A stretch of 64,000 nt of DNA from the NCBI RefSeq assembly GCF_026914185.1, contig NC_070561.1, positions 124,001 to 188,000 of the forward strand. Direction: 5' to 3'. The position numbers were made by a program, and so were the translations under genes. Below, piece by piece: positions 56,313-64,000 of this stretch (its first letter is position 1; every line of letters begins with the position of its first letter). Under the pieces are notes generated by a model. That model was given only the letters and a program-made list of their open reading frames with translations. It searched no databases and had not been told where the DNA came from. Source of the DNA: Puccinia triticina. Its lineage: Eukaryota > Basidiomycota > Pucciniomycetes > Pucciniales > Pucciniaceae.

Positions 56313-58494
56313 TTACAATCCGCCCATGGCGATATACTTCACAGTCTGGAACTCTTCGATCCCAAACTTGCTGCCTTCTCGCCCAAACCCAGAATGCTTG
56401 ATCCCTCCGAATGGGGTGACCGCATTCGAGACCATCCCAGTATCTAACAGAGAGAACCATCAGCATGCCAGCCATCCCATCATCATCAGCCATCTCCCAC
56501 TCACTCGCACCGACCATCCCAACCTCCAAGGCTTCAGCCACCCGCCAGATCCGCCCAATGTCTTTCGAGTAGAAGTAGCCAGCCAAGCCGACCTCAGACT
56601 TGTTCGCCGCCGCAACCACCTCAGCCTCGCCCTCGAACTTATACAGTGCGGCCACTGGCCCTGAATCATATCAAGAATCATCGAGCGCGGGCGCAAAGAG
56701 CATCGATCAATCATCCTCCACCCGAGAGAATACGAACTGCATCCTCACCAAACGTTTCCTCGCCATCGATCACCCCACGTGGAACCTCACTGAGCACCGT
56801 AGGCAAGAAGAAGTATCCAGGGCCGTCCACCCGCTTCCCACCAATCAACACCTCCCCACCCGCCTCCCTGGCCAGCCGGACATGTCGCGTCACCTTCTCC
56901 AGGCTCCGCTCATCGATCAACGGGCCTATCGACGTGCCCTCTTCAAATCCCGAGCCAACCTTCAGTTCGGATACCTTCTTCGTCAGCTTCGAGGCAAACT
57001 CTGCATAGATCGACTGGTGCACATAGAATCTATCTGTATCCAGCCGATCGATTTCAGATCTCACCAGTTGAACTGCTGGAATCCCCTCGTATTCTACATA
57101 GGAGGAACCACTCACTTGCAGAGACACAGGCCTGTCCAGCGCATCTGAATTTACATGCCATAGCTCCTTCCACAGCTTTATCAACATCAGCATCCTCAAA
57201 GACGATGAATGGCGCATTCCCGCCGAGCTCCAAGGACAACTTCTTGAGTGTTGATGATGATTGAGCCATGAGCAGTTTGCCGACACCCGTCTAAATGTCC
57301 AGATGATTGCAGAGTTCAGGTAAAAGAAAAGAAAAACAGGCTGAGAACGTCGTCTGAATAGATTATTAATAGAGCTCGCGGACTAACCGAGCCCGTAAAT
57401 GACAGTTTGCGGATCTCCTCGTGCTCGCAGAGTGCTTTGCCGATCTCCGGCGTTGCCGACTGAGTGGTGATGATGTTGAAGACTCCAGCGGGAAAGCCGG
57501 CTTGGTTGGCAAGTTCGGCCAGGGCCAATGCAGTCAATGGAGTTTCTGCGGGTGCTTTAACCTACACACACACACACACACATTTATATATATATATATG
57601 TATAAGTAACAAAAAACAGAGATAAGCTCAGCCACAACAAGTGTTGTGCAAGAAGAAGAAGAAAAACCTACGATGACGGAACAGCCTGCGGCCAGAGCAG
57701 GCGCAACCTTACGGGTGATCATAGCTGCTGGGAAGTTCCAAGGACACAGAGCAGCGACGACGCCGATAGGTTGTTTAATGACGAGATGTCTGACGGCAGG
57801 GGTCGAGCTGGGGACGATGATCCCGTCCGTGCGGAGGGCCTCCTCGGCGAACCAGTCCACAAAGCTGGCCGCATAGTTCACCTCGCCCAGCGCATCCTTC
57901 CAGCTCTTCCCGTTCTCCGCCACAATCAGCCGCGCCAGGTCCTCGGCATTCGCCAGGATCAGCCCGTTGAACTTGCGCAGATAACTCTGGCGGACCGCCG
58001 GCGTGCTGTGCCGATACCTCGAAAACGACTCCGTGGCTGCTTCGATCGCTTTCCCCAGATCTCCCAAGTTCATGTCCGGACATCTCCCTATTTCCTCACC
58101 AGTCGCTGGATCTGTGCGTGGAGAAGGATCCTTAGTATGTATGTACATATCCGACCAGCTGCTGCACGAGCTTCCATTGGACTGACCATTCACCGCGAAG
58201 GTTCGGGACGAGCTCGAGCCAACCCATTCTCCGTTGACGTAAGACTTATGTTTCAGCAGATCGTGGTTCTTGAGCTATAAGTTAGGGCTCAGTGGTCAGC
58301 TCGAGTTTTTTTTTTTTAAAAAAAAAAACAATGACCGGCATCATACCAGTTAGATCTAGAATACATGTGCTTACCTTGGAGGATAAGACCGAAGAGCGGG
58401 CGACGGGCCGGGTTGAAAAGGCGGCCGAGGAGCGTAGGGCCGGGATAGCTCGGGTGGGGTGGATGAAGAAGCGAGGGAGGGTGGTGGTGAACAT
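56313..58494 (-). CDS. succinate-semialdehyde dehydrogenase (ALDH5 family), probably mitochondrial
   Basis: Oxidises succinic semialdehyde to succinate with NAD(P), the last step of the GABA shunt. Exons: 58375-58494, 58194-58274, 57672-58130, 57388-57561, 57116-57290, 56749-57033, 56505-56660 and 56313-56443; 1581 nt, 526 residues. Residues 1-40 are an Arg/Ser-rich targeting peptide ([20 protein letters not shown]). Landmarks: [28 protein letters not shown] (catalytic Asn199), [18 protein letters not shown] (Glu299), [13 protein letters not shown] (Cys333), [27 protein letters not shown] and [16 protein letters not shown]. Glu-Cys spacing of 34 residues is canonical. One join is uncertain: 58131-58193 is treated as a 63-nt intron but would also read through in frame. 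A CA/TA microsatellite sits in an intron. Confidence 0.95.
57564..57599. repeat. (CA)n(TA)n microsatellite in an intron of the dehydrogenase gene
   Basis: CA repeat then TA repeat, directly at the acceptor of the exon starting KAPAETPL (minus strand gtgtgtag acceptor). Confidence 0.95.
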
Positions 58495-58726
58495 GGTGGA
58501 TCTGATCGGTTCTGCGTCCAAAAGCAGTACACAGTCCCGGAGAAGCCGAGATTGCCCTTTGAGACATCTTCTCCATCCCCACACTCAAATTTTGTACACA
58601 AACTTAAAAAATTGGATATTTGTAGATATCAGACTGACAGCCAGCTGACAGCTCAACCCACAAATATACAAAAACAAAATGATCATAACTCATGGCTTCT
58701 TTCTCTCAATTAACAACACACTTAAT

Positions 58727-58950
58727 AGGGGGTTTCAAAGTTGGCAAGATGCGACTTGCATGCGCTTTTGCAAGTCGGTGTTCAAGTTCATTCTTGAACA
58801 CCGATTTGCAAAAGTGCATGCAAGCCACACTGTACTACACCCCCTAAGCCTTCTTTAATGTTTTTTTGAAATTTGGTGTTCAATAAAAGCCTTGAACACC
58901 AACTTGCAAAAGTGCATGCAAGTTGTGCATGGCCAACTTTGAATCCCCCT
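58727..58950. mobile_element. MITE, AGGGGGTTTCAAAGTTGGC ends, copy 1
   Basis: 224 bp with inverted ends AGGGGGTTTCAAAG / CTTTGAATCCCCCT and internal ttgcaagt/acttgcaa dyads; flanked by AAT on both sides. About 90 percent alike to copy 2. Confidence 0.8.
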
Positions 58951-59448
58951 AATTTGTTCATCCTGACTCCATCGAGGCCTTGCAAGTAGGTTCAACAACC
59001 AGCCCATTTAAGGAAGGAAAAAAAAAAAAACATGAAATATAGCAGGCTGATTTGATAGCATAGGCACAACTATATAGCGGATCCTGCATAAATTAAGTCA
59101 CTCAAACTCAAAGATCTTCGAGAAGAAGGGTTGCATGTTGAGATCTCAGCTCTGGAAAGAAAATGCAAGATGGGCCTGCTCTTCATGCAGACGGGGTGAT
59201 GAGAACAGGATCAAGGAGCAACAGTGTTATACACTACAGTGGTCCTCACTTGGTGGGTTTTTAGCGCAGCTATGCTACACTAAATTGTAGCGCACAATTT
59301 ACACTAACAGAGATTCAACAAAAAGTGAAATTCAGTGTCAGCATGATTCAGCACCATGCAGCATGCAGCTAACACTAATTATGCCCAGATTTTTAGCAGA
59401 GACAGCTATGCTAACATTTTAGCAGCACTATTTAATTTTTGGCATAAT
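58951..59448. other. no gene
   Basis: 59260-59430 resembles the TAGCG-type repeat of 23190-23370 (tagcgcagctatgctacact). Confidence 0.4.
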
Positions 59449-59666
59449 AGGGGGTTTCAAAGTTGGCCAGATGCAACTTGCATGCACTTTGGCAAGTTCA
59501 AGTTCATTCTTGAACACTGAGTTGCAAAAGTGCATGCAAGCCACACGGTACTACACCCCCTAAGCTTGCTTCAATGTTTTTTTGAAATTTGGTGTTCAAT
59601 AAAAGCCTTGAACACCAACTTGAAAAAGTGCATGCAAGTCATGCATAGCCAACTTTGAATCCCCCT
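59449..59666. mobile_element. MITE, AGGGGGTTTCAAAGTTGGC ends, copy 2
   Basis: 218 bp, same ends and orientation as 58727-58950, also flanked by AAT on both sides. Confidence 0.8.
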
Positions 59667-60489
59667 AATAGCCGGCCAACTTGGACTACTGCAAGGAGCA
59701 AGGGATAAGTCTGACATGGCCCTGAGTTAGAAAAGGCTCTAATTTGGTGAGTTTACATATTGTGTCAGCTCCTGTCTCTTTGGTGACAAGGAGTTGATAG
59801 GTTTTTTGAGTTACGCTATAACGGTTTAGACAGCGGTTAACGGAGAGTGGGCCGCACTATAGCTTAAAAAGCCAGTGGGAATAAACCTCACCTCAACGCT
59901 GAATAGCAGAGGGGCTAGCTCCCTTACAAGTGTAAGGGGACACGGCAATTACTCGAGCCAAGCGCCGTAGCTTTGGATAAGAAGAGGTTATTTTCTAGGT
60001 TACAGGTGTGATAACAATCACCTGTACCTAGAAATTACACAAGTAGAGGTCAAAAAAGCTGTGAAAGGAGGAAAAGGCCAGTTGATTATTTAGAAACCCC
60101 ACTCACTATAACTTGTAGTAAGGTGCACGGGTTTGTATGGTAATAATCTTGGGGGCAAGAATCTCTCCAGGGGAAAGACCCCCCCCTTTTATATTACAGG
60201 GGTCAGCTCCCTCCTTCGAGTCAAGGTCCTGAGGGATCCTTAACTCCAAGGAGTTGAGTAGTCCACGGAATTCAGGTGAGGGATTTTCATAAATACTCAT
60301 GTAATCTCTCAGTTTGTATGTAAATTGTTCTTAATGTGGATAAATACATAGAGAGATAAGATTATCTCTCTCTGTATGAACAAATATGTAATCAATGTGA
60401 AATAAGCTTAATTGCATACTTAAAAAGTGTGAAATATTATGGTTTAATCCATAATAAATGTACATAGAAATAAAAGGTACAATTTCAAC
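59667..60489. other. no gene
   Basis: Repeat-like DNA without recognisable family; chance frames only. Confidence 0.4.
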
Positions 60490-60567
60490 GTAAAGACAGG
60501 GAATTGAACTCATGACTTCATGTACATGAGTCAATTGCTAATGAAGTCTTTAACCATTAGGTTATAA
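60490..60567 (-). repeat. tRNA-like SINE head
   Basis: Minus strand: TAACCTAATGGTTAAAG resembles an A box region and GAGTTCAATTCCC a B box, about 50 nt apart. Stems are imperfect. Confidence 0.5.
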
Positions 60568-60570
60568 TAA

Positions 60571-61396
60571 CACTGCGGGCATCTTGATGTTGCTGCGGTC
60601 CGCAGCAACATCTGATGATTCAGTGGGGATTCAAACCCTGCGCAACAAGTATTGCAGCAACACTTGGCCAGCTGTCCATCAGCGGGCCACCGGGGTATGT
60701 ACACACAACGCACCTCTCAATGGCCGGCACAACAACCGGTCACCAAGAGGAGTACGCACTCCTCTCGATGGCTGGCCCAAGGACTGGCCATCAGGAGGAG
60801 TCCTTGTGCCGGCCATTGAGAGTTGTCTACACTCCTCTCAATGACCAGCATAACCACTGGTCATCGGGAGGAGTCCACACTCCTCTTGATGACCAGCACA
60901 AGGACCGGTCATTGGGAGGAGGAATCCATACTCCTCTCAATGCCAACACAGGCCGGTGTTGAGAGGAGTACATGCACCTCAATGCCTGGTCTGTGCCGTC
61001 CATCAAGGGAAGTGTGTATGTACTCCTCCTGATGACCGGGCCTTGGGCCAGCCATCGGTGGAGTGCATACTCCTCTCGGTTACCGGTTGTTGTGCCGGCC
61101 ATCAAGAGGTGTCTGGACTCCTCTTGACGCTGGTGTGTGCTGGCATCAAGAGGAGTGTGGACTCCTCCTGATGACCGTTCCATGAGCTGGTCACCAAGAG
61201 GAGTGAGAGGAGTGTGTAATCCTCTTGATTGCCGGCACAAGGACTGGTCATCAAGAGGTTGTTATGTATGTACTGCGGTGGCCGGCTGTCCAAAGGCAAA
61301 TCAGCCGGCCAGATGTTGCTGCAGCTGACGCTGCATTCTGATATGCAGTGTCATGATGTTGCTGCGGCCCGCAGCAACAGCAAGATGCCCGCAGTG
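60571..61396. mobile_element. PIF/Harbinger-type non-autonomous element, duplication TAA
   Basis: 826 bp; ends CACTGCGGGCATCTTGATGT and, inverted, CACTGCGGGCATCTTGCTGT, with inverted similarity over about 42 bp including GTTGCTGCGG. Flanked by TAA at 60568-60570 and 61397-61399. The interior is a palindromic minisatellite (60715-61260: tcctctcgatggctggccca, gactggccatcaggagg). Long frames inside are by-products of the repeats. Confidence 0.85.
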
Positions 61397-61554
61397 TAAG
61401 ACATGTACTTTCCAATTGTAGACACATGGACTTAGTGTATCAGTGTCTGACATATTGCATCTGGAAAACACAAAATTGTAAATTGTACCACCACAAGAGG
61501 ACCCCGCAGTGATCAACAGTGTCTGGATGCATTCTGTAGAGACTGTGAAATGAT

Positions 61555-61640
61555 GATGTGTCTGGTGAGAGTTGAACTCATAACCTCAGCTATGCTGAGA
61601 CACATACTAGAGTTCTGCCTTTACCAACTAGCACAGCAGT
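61555..61640 (-). repeat. tRNA-like SINE head
   Basis: Minus strand: GCTAGTTGGTAAAGGCAG (A box-like) and TATGAGTTCAACTCTCA (B box-like), the same layout as 47045-47150. Confidence 0.5.
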
Positions 61641-61969
61641 CAATTGGTTGTTGCTGCGGGCTGCGTGTGACAACCAATTGCCCGCTGTGTAGGCTACAGG
61701 CACTTGTAGCTGCAAGCTGGGTGGTTGGTTGGTAGTGCTCATGGGTCAATCCAACAGCCTTCCATACTGTGGTGATACATCATGGTAGCAGACTAACAGA
61801 CAACTCAACACTCAGTCTGGACAATATTAAGAATGATAATGAGGAGGAGGAATGTGATTGCTATAAAACTCAATGTTGCAAAGTAACTTTGACAAAGGTT
61901 GGAAGCTTATTATTGTTTTGTTCCGGCTTATTCCCCTGTAAATGATACACCATTCCTTTTCCATCTAGT

Positions 61970-63266
61970 TTTGTGCCATTACTAAGAAACTGAAATACTC
62001 CCAAAACTCAAAAGCTGAATTGATCAAAATCTGTTGCAAAAAATCTTGTGAAACTCCTCACACCGTTGAACAAGATGTGTGAACCCATTGGAATTCAACC
62101 CTCATCCAAGTTAAGAGTATCATCAGATGTCAGGAAGCAATGTAAGTCTATATTGATATTTCTGACCATGCAATTTTTGATGGTATTGGTTTAACTGACT
62201 GACTGCCTTAGTTTTTTAACCAACCCCAGTATTGAGTGGCAGCGTCACATACAACATGGGATCAATCAGAAGTTCCACCTGGATAAGTCCGACTTTGACT
62301 CAGCACATGACCTAGCAGAAATTCTGAACTTGTTCTACAAGATAACACATCAAATCTTGATCTCAGGCTCTGCTTGCATATTGAACATTGTCAGGTTCAT
62401 TGATCAAATTACAGATCATCTATCAACAGCACTAACGGGTTCCCAGTTTCCACCTGCAATGAAGAATGTGTGTTGAATCAGGTTGCAAATAACAAACAAA
62501 TACTACAGCTTGACTGACTCATCCCCTCTCTATAGGATAGCCATACATAAGTACCTATTGTCATCTACCTCATCTCTTTACTTTTGACTGATGAATTTTG
62601 CTTGTTCAAGTCCTTCACCCATTGTTCAGGTAAAAGTACTTCAAGTGACTCCAATGGGAACTGAAGCAATATGGCTTGGGCGGGAGATGTGGGTTACATA
62701 TTATAAGCCAGGGCCAATAGCTACAAACCTGTCTTCAGCAACTAAAATATCAAAGGTAAATTCTCTTATTTCATTGATCAAATATTGGCTCATAAATTAA
62801 TATTTTTATCATTCTTTCCCAGCCAAAGACTGGCATGCTAGCTGGCCTTGGCAACGCTGCTGCCGCTCAAGGCGGCCACTGCTCAACTGAAGCATTGGAT
62901 ATCTGGCTCTCTGGGGCACTTATCCTGGTGGATGAGGAACCAGTCAATCCATTGAAGTGGTGGATTGAACAGAAGAAGTCTGGAAACACTCACGGGGGCC
63001 TTGTTCAAATCCCACTTGATGTCTTGAGCTGTCCAGGTCAGTTGAAAATTTCCTGCCTTTCCCTCCTTGTTGCTTGAGCTGGTCAATCTCTCAATCTTTC
63101 ACACCAAAATAAGTTGATGTCAAATGTGCTTTTACCTTTGGTTGTAATTATGTATTGCAAAGGATACACAAGCTCTCTGCTCATTCTTTAAGCAGGGGTG
63201 TTGCCATGGCATTCTATTCAAAGAATGGAATAGGAATAATTGAAGATGGAGTCTTGGTCAAGTAGA
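61970..63266 (+). pseudogene. decayed hAT-family transposase
   Basis: Several exon-like blocks match a hAT transposase in order: AITKKLKYSQNSKAELIKIC and THWNSTLIQVKSIIRCQEA (about 61970-62145, a stop between them); IEWQRHIQHGINQKFHLDKS, ILNLFYKITHQILISGSACI and LQITNKYYSLTDSSPLYRIA (62231-62565, TGA at 62477); GREMWVTYYKPGPIATNLSS (62670-62756); STEALDIWLSGALIL and NPLKWWIEQKKSGNTHGGLV (62822-63034); and the C-terminal dimerisation block VDVKCAFTFGCNYVLQRIHK...SRGVAMAFYSKNGIG (63115-63266). Several blocks are bounded by GT/AG. In-frame stops show it is inactive. Confidence 0.85.
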
Positions 63267-63595
63267 AGCAAGTGATTCAGGCAGAAAAGAAGGTTCAGGC
63301 AAAGGAGAAGGGTAACTATAAGATTGTAGTTGTAGATTAAGTCTGAAATTAGGGTACTAGAGTGAATCACATACAAGTTTTGAGAGCATGTACATGGTTA
63401 TACTGCCGGTACCCTCCCAGGTGGTACCAGTTACCAACCTTTGGTCAAAAATAAACCAGGTACCCGGGTCCCAATCATCATCTTTAACCCCTTCTCCAAT
63501 TAACTTTTCCAGCACCTGATTCTTCACTGGGGACAGTGGTGTGGTGTGCCAATTCTGTTTCAAGTATCAAATTGCATAAATTATTGGTTAACTCA
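63267..63595. other. no gene
   Basis: Flank of the hAT pseudogene; contains a small ggtaccctcccaggtggtacc dyad at about 63410. Confidence 0.4.
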
Positions 63596-63666
63596 AACTT
63601 AACAAAGTCCCTCAAGACTTTGGAGCTGAACTCGCGAAGCGAGCCTCCTTCAGGAGGGACTTATAC
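63596..63666. repeat. short AACTTAACAAAGTCCCTC inverted repeat
   Basis: Left side matches the terminus of the element at 46079-46822; right side ends ggagggactta. Contains the hairpin ctcgcgaagcgag. Confidence 0.55.
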
Positions 63667-64000
63667 TAGAGATGGCAATCGGGTACTCGTTGCCGGGTAC
63701 CCGGTACCCGTTGGCAGGTACCCGTTTGGCCCAACAGGTACCCGCCGGCGGGTGCCGGGTGCGGGTGCAGGTGTCCAGAAGTCTGGGGGTGAGGAAGGCG
63801 GGTACCCGCCCAACTTTCCCAGCGCTGGGACGGGGGGAATCAAGGGCAGCCTTGGTTTTTGCGTGTCCCACGGTCTGGATCTCCAATTCGGCGCCGGATA
63901 TCAATTGACCCCTATTCCTAGTCCATGGCACCGACTCCTTATCCTCCCCAACCCACCTAACCTATCCCCATCCACCATGGCAGGAAACAGCAGGAAACGT
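63667..64000. repeat. start of a GGGTACCC-type hAT MITE or related element
   Basis: Begins TAGAGATGGCAATCGGGTA and has multiple GGGTACCCG palindromes. No matching right end before the window edge. Confidence 0.5.

Noticed and set aside
14272..58494. secondary-metabolite or defence gene cluster
   Set aside because: The host genes identified are unrelated housekeeping or hypothetical genes on both strands; none encodes a synthase, nuclease system or immune-type receptor.

Overview
The window is nuclear DNA of a filamentous basidiomycete, most likely a rust fungus (Pucciniales, Puccinia-like). I infer this from intron-dense genes with short introns (about 50-130 nt), from the protein families present, and from dense accessory DNA: PIF/Harbinger and hAT elements with MITEs, Ty3/gypsy elements, and GGGTACCC-rich repeats. 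No database search was possible. All exon joins were worked out by eye from splice consensus, phase and family motifs.

Layout. 1-5145: a Ty3/gypsy retrotransposon on the minus strand, with gag, a -1 frameshift site, an uninterrupted pol running off the left edge, and a probable LTR. 5146-14271: a gene-free transposon graveyard containing several non-autonomous TIR elements with readable target-site duplications and a palindromic minisatellite. 14272-20799: a compact housekeeping island of two divergent gene pairs, TCTP (minus)/NUG1-type GTPase (plus) and PHF5-like SF3b subunit (minus)/USB1 U6 snRNA exonuclease (plus). 20800-39390: repeats, dominated by a gag-only LTR element (23376-30407) inserted into an older LTR of its own family. 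39391-42400: a low-complexity Pro/Ser-rich protein (minus). 42400-48503: repeats, ending in a nearly complete PIF/Harbinger element (44857-48503) with a SANT/Myb gene and a DDE transposase; the SANT gene is itself split by a 744-bp TIR element that left a 9-bp duplication. 48758-58494: a second genic island with an SFQCRG-repeat protein (minus), a SLC35/TPT-type sugar-nucleotide transporter (plus), a rust-type hypothetical protein (minus) and mitochondrial succinate-semialdehyde dehydrogenase (minus). 58495-64000: repeats, including a PIF-type element, two tRNA-like SINE heads and a decayed hAT transposase.

How the parts relate. The host genes serve growth, ribosome assembly (TCTP, NUG1), splicing (PHF5-like, USB1), Golgi transport and GABA-shunt metabolism (SSADH). 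They do not form a biosynthetic cluster. The unusual biology is in the mobile DNA: nested insertions whose order can be read from target-site duplications, and one palindromic minisatellite family (core GATGACCGG...CCGGTCATC) that recurs inside several structurally different TIR elements.
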